In this document: positions 1 through 7,273 of the stretch, one piece after another | How the letters are laid out: each line of letters starts with the position of its first letter | Numbering within the stretch: position 1 is the first letter of the stretch | Program-made: the position numbers and the translations under genes | Origin: Anaerotruncus sp. MC2020 | Lineage (GTDB): Bacteria; Bacillota; Clostridia; Oscillospirales; Ruminococcaceae | DNA: 64,000 nucleotides | Direction of reading: 5' to 3' | Assembly: GCA_000701945.1 (NCBI GenBank) | Contig: JNKE01000017.1 | Span: 228,727-292,726, forward strand | The notes under the pieces: model-generated | What the model was told of the DNA's origin: nothing | Seen by the model: the letters and a program-made list of their open reading frames with translations, nothing else | Database searches by the model: none

Positions 1-586
1 CGTCTATTATGTGCAGGCAGGTGCGTATCCCGCGGCTTTTCAGCTTCCCGAAGCCGATGAGGAACTCCTCGTGCGTGCAGCAGCGGTTGATAAGCGTGAG
101 GGTGCTCTCGTGGACGGTCTGCATCCCGAGCTCGACCGTCAGCGCTGTCCGCTCGTTGAGCTCGCAGAGGAGGTCAAGTACGTCGTCGGGGAGGCAGTCC
201 GCACGTGTGCCGACCGATATGCCCCTTACATAGGGATAGTCGAGGACCGAGGTGAACATCTCCCTCAGCTTCTCGGCGGGAGCGTAGGTGTTGGTGTTTG
301 CCTGAAAGTACACGATAACGGGTACATCGCCGTTTTTCGCGGAGATACGGGCGTATTCCTTCTCGAGCTGCGCCCTCGGCGAGAGACTGCCGTCCGTGAA
401 GTAGCCGCTGCCTCCGTCGCAGAAAATGCAGCCTCCCGTGCCCTTTGTGCCGTCGATGTTCGGGCAGGTGAACCCGCAGTCGATGACCGCCTTGTACAGT
501 TTCCCGCCGTACACCGTGCGGAGGTGGTAATTGAGCGTGTGGTAGCGCTTGTTGTCGAGAGAGTAGGGGAATGGACTCGCGTGCAT
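1..586 (-). CDS. Radical SAM protein, YhcC/YtqA (TIGR01212-like) family, 3' end outside window
   Basis: The minus strand is open from an ATG at 586 to the window edge (195 codons, no stop), so the C-terminal part is missing. The start is preceded by AGGAGGTG. The visible protein has the family signature CPNIDGTKGTGGCIFC at about residues 40-55, whose cysteines bind the SAM-reducing 4Fe-4S cluster, followed by QANTNTYAP and VGTRADCLPD, typical of YhcC/YtqA. The family is linked to tRNA or cofactor modification, but its substrate here is unknown. A repeated-hairpin element lies just upstream. Confidence 0.85.
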   Translation of the reverse strand, partial: MHASPFPYSLDNKRYHTLNYHLRTVYGGKLYKAVIDCGFTCPNIDGTKGTGGCIFCDGGSGYFTDGSLSPRAQLEKEYARISAKNGDVPVIVYFQANTNTYAPAEKLREMFTSVLDYPYVRGISVGTRADCLPDDVLDLLCELNERTALTVELGMQTVHESTLTLINRCCTHEEFLIGFGKLKSRGIRTCLHIID

Positions 587-605
587 GGGACACCTCCTGT
601 CTTTT

Positions 606-696
606 CAAGGGCTCTGCCCTTGACCCGCCAGAGACGCTGTCTCTGGACTCTGCTGGGGCTCTGCCCCAGACCCTGCAAAGGGACACAGTCCCTTTG
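606..696. repeat. Array of four consecutive short perfect hairpins
   Basis: Four perfect inverted repeats follow each other: 606-622 (CAAGGG/CCCTTG, loop CTCTG), 628-646 (CCAGAGAC/GTCTCTGG), 653-669 (CTGGGG/CCCCAG, loop CTCTG) and 676-696 (CAAAGGGAC/GTCCCTTTG). Two share the loop CTCTG. There is no strong T-tract and no reading frame. It lies between the radical SAM gene and the 3' end of uppP. It resembles small intergenic palindrome arrays seen in Clostridia; its function is unknown. Confidence 0.75.
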
Positions 697-812
697 AACC
701 CAGCTTCGTTGCCGCTTGCTTCGCGCGCTCAGTCTGTTCAAACGACATAGTCTGCTCTCGGTGGGAAACAAAGAAAATATGCCTCTCCCCAAAGTTGAGG
801 AGAGGCTGTGAT

Positions 813-1706
813 TTATGCTATTGCGGCTTTTATGCCGAAGTAGAGCAGTACAAGTGCTCCGAGGACTATCCTGTACCAGCCGAACACCTTGAAGTCGTGC
901 TTCTTGATGTAGTCCATGAGGAACTTGATGACGAATATCGACACCGCGAACGCTACGACCATTCCTACCAGAAGTATGCCTGTCTCAGCCAGCGAAAATG
1001 TGCCTCCGTCATTGACTACGTACTTCACTATCTTCAGCAGGCTCGCGCCGAACATTACGGGTACTGCGAGGTAGAACGTGAACTCAGCCGCTACTGTACG
1101 CGATATGCCGATGAGCAGCGCTCCGACTATGGTCGCGCCCGAGCGTGATGTGCCGGGGAACAGCGCCGCGATGAGCTGGAAGCCGCCGATTATCAGCGCC
1201 GCTTGGTATGTAAGCTCTGCAATGGAGCTGACCTTGGGCTTGCGGTTCTTGTTCCAGTTCTCGACTAAGATGAACGCCACACCGAATGTGATGAGCGCTA
1301 TCGCAACGACCCACGGATTGTAGAAGTGCTTGTCGACCCAGTCGTCCACAAGCAAGCCGATGACGGCTGCGGGCAGGCACGCTACTACGACCTTGAACCA
1401 CATCTGCATTATGTCAGCCTTGACATATGCCCCGAAGCCCTCCTTCTTCCACGGGTGCGGGTTGTTCTCCCTGCCGAAGGGGAAGAGCTTCTTCCAGAAG
1501 ATGATGACGACCGCCATTATCGCTCCGAGCTGTATCACGACGTCAAACATCTTGATAAAGGCTTCGTTTGCGGCTTCGTCGCTGCTTACGTTGAGATTGA
1601 GGAACTCATTGACGAGGATGAGGTGTCCCGTACTGCTGACGGGCAGCCACTCGGTGATTCCCTCGACTATGCCGAGTATGACCGATTTCAGAAATTCAAG
1701 TATCAT
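813..1706 (-). CDS. uppP: Undecaprenyl-diphosphatase UppP/BacA
   Basis: A 297-residue integral membrane enzyme that dephosphorylates undecaprenyl pyrophosphate to recycle the lipid carrier of cell-wall synthesis; overexpression of this family gives bacitracin resistance. The N-terminal motif EGITEWLPVSSTGH (residues 15-28) and the later PGTSRSGATI motif are the two family active-site signatures. Hydrophobic segments run throughout and the length is slightly above the usual 270-280. It has its own consensus promoter and stands alone between the hairpin array and a Crp/Fnr regulator. Confidence 0.96.
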   Translation of the reverse strand: MILEFLKSVILGIVEGITEWLPVSSTGHLILVNEFLNLNVSSDEAANEAFIKMFDVVIQLGAIMAVVIIFWKKLFPFGRENNPHPWKKEGFGAYVKADIMQMWFKVVVACLPAAVIGLLVDDWVDKHFYNPWVVAIALITFGVAFILVENWNKNRKPKVSSIAELTYQAALIIGGFQLIAALFPGTSRSGATIVGALLIGISRTVAAEFTFYLAVPVMFGASLLKIVKYVVNDGGTFSLAETGILLVGMVVAFAVSIFVIKFLMDYIKKHDFKVFGWYRIVLGALVLLYFGIKAAIA

Positions 1707-1746
1707 ATCGTTGTCCTTTCTTTATTTAGTTATGTCACATTATATG

Positions 1747-1775
1747 ATTATAGCACATCGCAGAAAAAAATGCAA
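1747..1775 (-). promoter_or_regulatory. Sigma-A promoter of uppP
   Basis: On the minus strand, TTGCAT (1770-1775), 17 bp, TATAAT (1747-1752), about 40 bp upstream of the uppP ATG. Confidence 0.8.
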
Positions 1776-1778
1776 CCT

Positions 1779-2438
1779 TTACTCTCCGCCGCGCACAAGC
1801 CTGAATTTCCGCTTTGATATCGTCAGCACTCCCGCCTCCTTCAGCCGCGCCATTTCGCGCTGGAGCGAGCTCCTGTTCACGCAGAGGTAGTCCGACAGCG
1901 CCGTCGTCGAGAACGGTATCTGCGGTGTATCGCCCTTTGGAGTGTTGTCTGCCGTTATCTGCAAAAAGCTGATGAGCTTGTCCTCTATCGAGCGCTGGCT
2001 CAGCACCTCTATCCGCTCGCTCAGCGATATCGTCTTTTCCGACATCAGCATCAGCAGGTTCTCCACCACCATTGAGTGGCACCTGCACGCGTTCTCGCAG
2101 CGCTTGAGTATCTCCTCGCGGCGAAAGAACATCACCTCGCAGTCCGTGTCGGCGACTATCTCCACGGAGCTGCGGTGAGTCCCCGCAAAGGTGAAAAATT
2201 CGCCGAATATGCCCTGCTCACCGAGTGTCTCCACGATGGTGCGGACTCCGTTTATATCGTAGCGCACCATTGCCGCCCGCCCGCTCAGGACTATCCCTAT
2301 CCTGTCGGTGCTGTGCGAATAATCGGCGATGCGGCTGCCTGCACGGTATCTGCGCACCTCCGTGTTGAAGCAGCTCATCATGCGGCGGCAGTCTGACTCT
2401 CCGACGCCCTTAAATAAAATGTTTTGCTCGGGTAACAT
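1779..2438 (-). CDS. Crp/Fnr family transcriptional regulator
   Basis: A 219-residue protein with an N-terminal cyclic-nucleotide-binding beta-roll (about residues 10-120, including GEQGIFGEFFTFAG and a following FFRREEIL helix), a dimerisation helix, and a C-terminal winged helix-turn-helix (about 155-215, recognition helix near VNRSSLQREMARL). The canonical FNR cysteine cluster is not evident, so the ligand (redox, nucleotide or other) cannot be named. It is divergent from a small NrdD-tail-like gene and rubrerythrin. A perfect TGTTGCA-N2-TGCAACA palindrome lies in its 5' untranslated region, suggesting autorepression. It may serve oxidative or nitrosative stress control, as many clostridial members do. 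Confidence 0.88.
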   Translation of the reverse strand: MLPEQNILFKGVGESDCRRMMSCFNTEVRRYRAGSRIADYSHSTDRIGIVLSGRAAMVRYDINGVRTIVETLGEQGIFGEFFTFAGTHRSSVEIVADTDCEVMFFRREEILKRCENACRCHSMVVENLLMLMSEKTISLSERIEVLSQRSIEDKLISFLQITADNTPKGDTPQIPFSTTALSDYLCVNRSSLQREMARLKEAGVLTISKRKFRLVRGGE

Positions 2439-2452
2439 TATTTTTTCTCCTT

Positions 2453-2468
2453 TGTTGCAAATGCAACA
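2453..2468. promoter_or_regulatory. Perfect palindromic operator, probable Crp/Fnr site
   Basis: TGTTGCA-AA-TGCAACA is a perfect 7-bp inverted repeat. It lies 15 bp before the regulator's ATG, downstream of that gene's predicted start point. On the plus strand its centre (2460.5) is 41.5 bp from the start predicted by the TACAAT box at 2490-2495, the usual class II activator position. Confidence 0.6.
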
Positions 2469-2485
2469 GATTTTTTGCTTTTATT

Positions 2486-2514
2486 ATGATACAATATATT
2501 CAGACAAAAGTCAA
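2486..2514 (-). promoter_or_regulatory. Promoter of the Crp/Fnr regulator
   Basis: On the minus strand, TTGACT (2509-2514), 17 bp, TATCAT (2486-2491). It overlaps the plus-strand minus-10 candidates TATGAT/TACAAT (2485-2495) of the divergent gene. Confidence 0.7.
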
Positions 2515-2559
2515 GAAGATTTTTGGCAATATTCAATATTTTTATTGGAGGCGTTCAGA

Positions 2560-2826
2560 ATGAAGGTTAATGTTATCGGTGAACAGCTCTCTCAGCAGGA
2601 GATCGACGCGTATATCGACTATGGCAAGAAGAAATACCGCGGCAGAGAGATTACCGAAATGACTGTGACTACAGACGGCGAATATGTCGACCTGAAATAC
2701 GGCTTCGCTGATATCCCGTTCGACAGGATAAGACGTATCACAGGCTACCTCGTAGGCACACTCGACCGCTTCAACGACGGCAAACGCGCTGAAGAGCACG
2801 ACCGCGTTAAGCACAGTGTTTCCTGA
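2560..2826 (+). CDS. Small protein resembling the C-terminal tail of anaerobic ribonucleotide reductase
   Basis: An 88-residue soluble protein; ATG at 2560 behind TTGGAGGCG. The second half (RRITGYLVGTLDRFNDGKR, then AEEHDRVKH) strongly recalls the C-terminus of NrdD, where a glycine-loop RVxGYxRPVxxWNxGKxxE segment precedes DR. The cysteines of the NrdD zinc site are absent, so it is not a catalytic subunit. Similar small proteins are often annotated as anaerobic ribonucleoside-triphosphate reductase in Clostridia. It is divergent from a Crp/Fnr regulator and upstream of rubrerythrin, with a terminator between. The role is unknown; a regulatory or glycyl-radical-repair-like role is only a guess. 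Confidence 0.7.
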   Translation: MKVNVIGEQLSQQEIDAYIDYGKKKYRGREITEMTVTTDGEYVDLKYGFADIPFDRIRRITGYLVGTLDRFNDGKRAEEHDRVKHSVS

Positions 2827-2828
2827 AT

Positions 2829-2867
2829 CAAAGCCCGAGGCGCACTGCGCCTTTTCGGGCTTTATAT
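2829..2867 (+). terminator. Intrinsic terminator
   Basis: Stem AAAGCCCGA/TCGGGCTTT enclosing GGCGCA/TGCGCC, then a T-rich tail. It separates the small gene from rubrerythrin. Confidence 0.7.
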
Positions 2868-2895
2868 AAATTTTTACATATCGGAGGTATTTGTT

Positions 2896-3447
2896 ATGGC
2901 TAAATATGTATGTCCCGTCTGCGGCTACGTTCACGAGGGAGACGCTCCCCCCGAGAAATGCCCTCAGTGCGGCGTTCCAGGCTCTAAGTTCAAGGTTATG
3001 GATGAGAGCAAGGAGCTCGTTTTCGCTTGCGAGCACGTTCTCGGTGTGGCTAAGGACGTCACTGACCCCGAGATAATCGAGGGTCTCCGCTCCAACTTCA
3101 CGGGTGAATGTACTGAGGTGGGTATGTACCTCGCTATGGCACGCGTTGCCTACAGAGAGGGCTATCCCGAGATAGGCGCATACTGGGAGAAGGCTGCCTT
3201 TGAGGAGGCTGAGCACGCGGCTAAGTTCGCGGAGCTCCTCGGCGAGGTGCTCTCCGATTCGACAAAGGAGAACCTCGAGAAGCGCGTTGCCGCAGAGCAC
3301 GGCGCTACAGAGGGCAAGCTCAAGCTCGCTAAAAAGGCTAAGGAGCTCAATCTCGACGCTATCCACGACACTGTACACGAGATGGCTCGCGATGAGGCTC
3401 GCCACGGCAAGGCCTTCGAGGGTCTGCTCAAGAGATATTTCAAGTAA
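2896..3447 (+). CDS. rbr: Rubrerythrin, reverse domain order (N-terminal rubredoxin)
   Basis: A 183-residue peroxide-scavenging non-haem iron protein. The N-terminus is a rubredoxin-like domain (CPVCGY at 5-10, CPQCGVPG near 28-35). A ferritin-like four-helix domain follows with the di-iron ligands in EEAEHAAKF and DEARHGKAF. This reverse order is the form known from Clostridium acetobutylicum revRbr, which works as an NADH peroxidase with electron donors. The start at 2896 has a CGGAGGT Shine-Dalgarno. It lies downstream of the Crp/Fnr-controlled small gene and ends in a strong bidirectional terminator. Confidence 0.95.
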   Translation: MAKYVCPVCGYVHEGDAPPEKCPQCGVPGSKFKVMDESKELVFACEHVLGVAKDVTDPEIIEGLRSNFTGECTEVGMYLAMARVAYREGYPEIGAYWEKAAFEEAEHAAKFAELLGEVLSDSTKENLEKRVAAEHGATEGKLKLAKKAKELNLDAIHDTVHEMARDEARHGKAFEGLLKRYFK

Positions 3448-3451
3448 GAAG

Positions 3452-3489
3452 AAAAACAGCCATTGCATTTGCAATGGCTGTTTCTTTTT
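3452..3489. terminator. Bidirectional terminator between rbr and asnB
   Basis: Stem AAACAGCCATTGCA/TGCAATGGCTGTTT with T-runs on both strands. It serves the two convergent genes. Confidence 0.9.
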
Positions 3490-3495
3490 ATGTGG

Positions 3496-5076
3496 TCACT
3501 TGCCGCTTTCGCCGTAGTTGGAGAGCACACGTGCTGACGGGTCGTTGACGTTGCAGCCCTCCCACTCCTTGTTCGGCATCCAGAAGTCAACTATCATCTC
3601 GCTGTTGCCGCTGTAGTATTTCTCGAATATCTCGCGGTACAGGAGCGACTCCTTCGTGAACGGCTTTGCGTGAGAGTATTTCGTGCATTTGAGCTCGAAC
3701 TCCTCGTCCGAGTAGAAGTCTGCGGCGTACTCCTTGAGGTAGTCCACCATTGAGTGTCCTACTGCGTCCGAGAAAGCCGCCTTCTCGCGGTAGAGGATAT
3801 CGTGCGGGAGATAGTCGCCCTCGAATGCGTGACGGAGCAGATACTTGCCCTTGTTGTACTTGTTCAGCTTCATCTCGGGGTCTATCGCCATGACGTACTT
3901 CACGAAGTCGAGGTCGCCGAACGGCACTCTCGCCTCGAGCGAATTTACCGATATGCAGCGGTCTGCGCGGAGGACGTCGTACATATGAAGCTCGTGTACG
4001 CGCTTGACCGACTCCGCCTGAAATGCCTCTGCGGAGGGTGCGAAGTCCGTGTACTTGTAGCCGAAAAGCTCGTCGGATATCTCGCCTGTGAGCAGCACGC
4101 GGATATCGGTCTGCTCGTGGATAGCCTTGCACAGCAGGTACATTCCCATGCTCGCACGGATAGTGGTGATGTCGTATGTGCCGAGCAGGTGTATGACCTC
4201 GTCGAGCGCCGCGATAACGTCGTCCTTCGTGATTATGACCTCGGTGTGGTCGCTGCCGATGTAGTCTGCGACCTGCTTTGCGTATTTGAGGTCGATAGCG
4301 TCGGTGTTCATGCCGATAGCAAAGGTGCGTATCGGCTTGTCGCTCTCGCGCTGAGCTATCGCGCAGACGAGCGAGGAGTCAAGTCCGCCCGAGAGCAGGA
4401 AGCCGACCTTTGCGTCCGCGTCGAGACGCTTCTTTATGCCCGCGACGAGCTTGTCGTGGATGTTGCTGCACACAGTCTCGAGGTCATCGTATACGACCTT
4501 GTCTACCGCCGTGATATCGCAGTAGCAGTGGAACTTGCCGTCCTTGTAGTAGTGTCCCGGCGGGAAGGGCATTATCTTTTTGCATATTTTCACGAGGTTC
4601 TTTGGCTCGCTCGCGAATGCCATTACGCCGTCCTCGTCATAGCCGTAGTAGAGGGGGCGTATGCCTATAGGGTCGCGGGCGGCGATGAACTGCCGCTCTA
4701 CGCTGTCGTATATCACGCAGGCGAACTCCGCGTCGAGCATCGCGAACATATCCGCGCCGTACTCCCTGTAGAGGGGCAGGATTATCTCGCAGTCGCTGTC
4801 GCTCCTGAAAACGTAGCCCATTTTTATCAGCTTCTCACGCAGCGGGCGGAAGCCGTACAGCTCGCCGTTGCAGACTGCGAAGTCTCCGTCAAGCTCAAAC
4901 GGCTGCATTCCCTCGGGAGTGAGTCCCATGATGGAGAGCCTCTGAAAGCCGAGTATGCCGCCGGGCACCTTGTATATCCTCTGGTCATCGGGTCCGCGCG
5001 AAACTGTCGCCTTCAGCCCCTCCATGACCTTTCCTGTACCGCCGCTCACGCCGCAGTATGCCATTATCGTACACAT
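3496..5076 (-). CDS. asnB: Asparagine synthetase, glutamine-hydrolysing
   Basis: A 526-residue two-domain enzyme making asparagine from aspartate, glutamine and ATP. The N-terminal class II glutaminase domain starts with the nucleophile Cys2 (MCTIMAYCG) and contains SRGPDD and CNGELYG. The C-terminal synthetase domain carries the PP-loop FLLSGGLDSS near residue 230 and TGEISDELFGY. The length is close to E. coli AsnB. Removal of Met1 would expose the catalytic cysteine, which supports this start; GGAGGA lies upstream. The gene follows purF in the same direction after a 172-bp gap holding a repeat element and a hairpin with an ANTAR-like AATGGC loop. Confidence 0.96.
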   Translation of the reverse strand: MCTIMAYCGVSGGTGKVMEGLKATVSRGPDDQRIYKVPGGILGFQRLSIMGLTPEGMQPFELDGDFAVCNGELYGFRPLREKLIKMGYVFRSDSDCEIILPLYREYGADMFAMLDAEFACVIYDSVERQFIAARDPIGIRPLYYGYDEDGVMAFASEPKNLVKICKKIMPFPPGHYYKDGKFHCYCDITAVDKVVYDDLETVCSNIHDKLVAGIKKRLDADAKVGFLLSGGLDSSLVCAIAQRESDKPIRTFAIGMNTDAIDLKYAKQVADYIGSDHTEVIITKDDVIAALDEVIHLLGTYDITTIRASMGMYLLCKAIHEQTDIRVLLTGEISDELFGYKYTDFAPSAEAFQAESVKRVHELHMYDVLRADRCISVNSLEARVPFGDLDFVKYVMAIDPEMKLNKYNKGKYLLRHAFEGDYLPHDILYREKAAFSDAVGHSMVDYLKEYAADFYSDEEFELKCTKYSHAKPFTKESLLYREIFEKYYSGNSEMIVDFWMPNKEWEGCNVNDPSARVLSNYGESGK

Positions 5077-5110
5077 TTGTATTCCTCCGAATGCTTGATG
5101 ATGTCAGCCT

Positions 5111-5130
5111 GCACATCGCCATTGATGTGC
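5111..5130 (-). promoter_or_regulatory. Leader hairpin of asnB with A1/G4 hexaloop (candidate ANTAR site)
   Basis: On the minus strand, GCACATC-AATGGC-GATGTGC is a perfect 7-bp stem with a six-base loop that has A at position 1 and G at position 4, the rule described for ANTAR-bound RNA hairpins. A competing 5-bp hairpin reuses the 3' arm. No T-tract follows, so any control may not be by termination. Confidence 0.4.
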
Positions 5131-5164
5131 GGCTCATGAACTCTTATTACTGAGTCCGTATTGC

Positions 5165-5248
5165 GGGACGCCGGGTGACTCCCTACAGTGTAGGGAGATG
5201 TCAGCGAAGCTGACAGAGGGTACGGGCAGCCGTTGGCTGCGGCGTCCC
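5165..5248. repeat. Intergenic palindromic repeat element
   Basis: The outer arms GGGACGCC (5165-5172) and GGCGTCCC (5241-5248) are perfect inverted repeats. Inside are three hairpins: 5179-5196 (CTCCCTAC/GTAGGGAG), 5199-5215 (TGTCAGC/GCTGACA, loop GAA) and 5226-5240 (GCAGCC/GGCTGC). The layout suggests a small MITE-like or BIME-like element. It abuts the purF stop codon. Confidence 0.75.
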
Positions 5249-6670
5249 CTACTTATGTATTTTTTCGTCGAATTTGTTCTTGCTGCCCGCGCCCGAGATG
5301 TCTACGGGGTAGTCTCCCGTGAAGCAGCCCGCGCAGTGTCCGAGCTTGTTGTCAACGAGCTCGCCGAGGCAGTCAACCGGCAGGTAGGCGAGGCTGTCCG
5401 CGCCGATATACTGCGCTATCTCCTCAGTGGAGCTGCACCTGCCCGCGATGAGGTTCTCCTCTGAATCTATGTCCGTGCCGAAGTGGCAGGTGTGCAGGAA
5501 GGGCGGCGATGAGATGCGCACGTGTACCTCCTTTGCTCCCGCCTCGCGCAGGAGCCGCACTATCCGCGCGCTCGTTGTGCCGCGGACTATCGAATCGTCT
5601 ATCATTATCACGCGCTTGCCCTCCACACTCTCACGGACGGCGTTGAGCTTTATCTTTACCGCGTTCTCGCGCTGATGCTGCTCGGGCTGTATGAAGCTGC
5701 GCCCGATGTACTTGTTCTTGATGAAGCCGATACCGTAGGGTATACCGCTCGCATTTGCGTATCCGAGCGCTGCGTCAAGTCCCGAATCGGGCACGCCGAT
5801 GACGATGTCCGCCTCAACAGGACTGTGCTTCGCGAGCAGCTCTCCTGCCTTGCGCCGCGCATGATGTACCGATATCCCCTCGATGACCGAATCGGGGCGC
5901 GCGAAGTAGATATACTCGAATATGCAGATATGCCGCTCGCCGCCGCAGTTTGTGCGTATGGAGCGCAGTCCGCTGCCGTCGATGACGACTATCTCTCCCG
6001 CCTCTACGTCACGCAGATACGCGGCTCCTACGGTCTCGAGCGCGCATGACTCCGATGCCACAACGTATGCGCCGTCGTGAGTCCTGCCTATGCACAGCGG
6101 TCGGAAGCCGTTCGGGTCGCGGAAGGCGATGAGCTTGGTCGCTGTCATCAGTATGCAGGAGTATGCGCCCTTGATGAACGGCATCGCGCGCTCGACAGCC
6201 TGCTCGGTGGAGCTGCTCGACAAGCGCTCGCGTACTATCGAATACGCTATCGCCTCGGTGTCGGAGGTGCCGTGGAAGATAGCTCCCGACATCTCGAACG
6301 AGCGGCGGAGCTCCGCCGCGTTGACGAGGTTGCCGTTGTGGACGAGCGCCATGTTGCCCTTGATGTGGCGTATTACCAGCGGCTGGATATTGTTGTGATT
6401 GTGTCCGCCCGTCGTCGAGTAGCGGACGTGTCCGACAGCCATATTGCCGCTGCCGAGTCTGTCGAGCTGCTCGCGGGTGAATACCTCCGAGACGAGCCCG
6501 TCAGCGCGCTTGTGGCGGAATATGCCGTCGTCGCAGACCGTTATGCCGCAGCTCTCCTGTCCTCTGTGCTGGAGAGCATACAGCCCGAAATATACCGAGG
6601 CAGCTACATTTGCTGTCTTATTCTCGAAGATGCCAAATACTCCGCATTCCTCGTGTATCGTGTCAAACAT
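5249..6670 (-). CDS. purF: Amidophosphoribosyltransferase
   Basis: A 473-residue enzyme for the first step of purine synthesis (PRPP plus glutamine to phosphoribosylamine). The class II glutaminase nucleophile is Cys9 in HEECGVFGIF, so a short N-terminal peptide must be removed, as in the Bacillus enzyme. The PRPP loop VIMIDDSIVRGTTS and C-terminal cysteines compatible with the Bacillus-type 4Fe-4S cluster (CSSTEE, CAGCFTGDYP) are visible. It follows the ANTAR regulator by 9 nt in the gltB operon, separated from the rest of any purine pathway, so its expression is tied to nitrogen status rather than to a pur operon. Confidence 0.96.
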   Translation of the reverse strand: MFDTIHEECGVFGIFENKTANVAASVYFGLYALQHRGQESCGITVCDDGIFRHKRADGLVSEVFTREQLDRLGSGNMAVGHVRYSTTGGHNHNNIQPLVIRHIKGNMALVHNGNLVNAAELRRSFEMSGAIFHGTSDTEAIAYSIVRERLSSSSTEQAVERAMPFIKGAYSCILMTATKLIAFRDPNGFRPLCIGRTHDGAYVVASESCALETVGAAYLRDVEAGEIVVIDGSGLRSIRTNCGGERHICIFEYIYFARPDSVIEGISVHHARRKAGELLAKHSPVEADIVIGVPDSGLDAALGYANASGIPYGIGFIKNKYIGRSFIQPEQHQRENAVKIKLNAVRESVEGKRVIMIDDSIVRGTTSARIVRLLREAGAKEVHVRISSPPFLHTCHFGTDIDSEENLIAGRCSSTEEIAQYIGADSLAYLPVDCLGELVDNKLGHCAGCFTGDYPVDISGAGSKNKFDEKIHK

Positions 6671-6679
6671 TTCGCACCT

Positions 6680-7261
6680 CTACAGATACTGCTCGCTGAG
6701 CTTGTCGATTATCGCAAGCGCTGCGAGGCTTTTCTTTTTCCGCTTGTTCATGGCGTACTGCTCGATGTAAGCGTGCGCCTCGCTCTCGGTCATGCTCTTG
6801 TACTCCATGAGCATGAACTTCGCCTTGTCTATGGTCTGTATCTCGTTTATCTTCTCCTCAAGATGAGCGTTCCTGAGATACAGCTCGGCGGAGCGGGCTA
6901 CCGCGATGTCTACCGTCCTGACTATCTGGTACAGCATCGTCTTGCTGAACGGCTTGCCTACGATGATGACGCCAGCCTTCTCCGCGCGCTCACCGAGTTT
7001 GTCGGCAGCCTCAGCCTTGACCAGCAGTATGCAGTTCGCGGCGGTATTGCCTGTGACGTATTCGGCAAATTCTATGCCCGATTCGTCCATGAGCGGCGAG
7101 TTTATCATTACCAGCTCGGTCAGGATATCCGATTCGAGCGCCGTCTTCGCCTGATAAGCCGATTCGACTATCTTTGGGGTGCATTTGAACGAGCCGCGGA
7201 GAAAATCAAGGAGAGCTTCGGCGGCAGTCTTGCTGCTTGAAACTACTATGACCTTTTCCAA
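6680..7261 (-). CDS. ANTAR-domain RNA-binding antiterminator with atypical receiver
   Basis: A 193-residue protein: response-regulator-like domain (about 1-120), coiled linker, and C-terminal ANTAR domain (about 130-190; AKFMLMEYKSMTESEAHAY with the three-helix pattern and basic MNKRKKK). ANTAR proteins bind paired RNA hairpins and prevent terminator formation. The receiver lacks the usual acidic pocket (VIVVSSSKTA) and has Asn54 where the phosphorylated Asp normally lies (VMINSPL), so phosphorylation is unlikely. The gene sits between glnA and purF with gaps of 12 and 9 nt, so it is cotranscribed with the genes it probably controls. Candidate targets are the gltB, amtB and asnB leaders. Confidence 0.9.
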   Translation of the reverse strand: MEKVIVVSSSKTAAEALLDFLRGSFKCTPKIVESAYQAKTALESDILTELVMINSPLMDESGIEFAEYVTGNTAANCILLVKAEAADKLGERAEKAGVIIVGKPFSKTMLYQIVRTVDIAVARSAELYLRNAHLEEKINEIQTIDKAKFMLMEYKSMTESEAHAYIEQYAMNKRKKKSLAALAIIDKLSEQYL

Positions 7262-7273
7262 ATCGTACCTCCG

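Noticed and set aside
3754..5139. A 461-codon plus-strand frame opposite asnB
   Set aside because: It is a shadow of a gene with intact catalytic motifs, with no ribosome-binding site and a valine/leucine-rich translation without domains.
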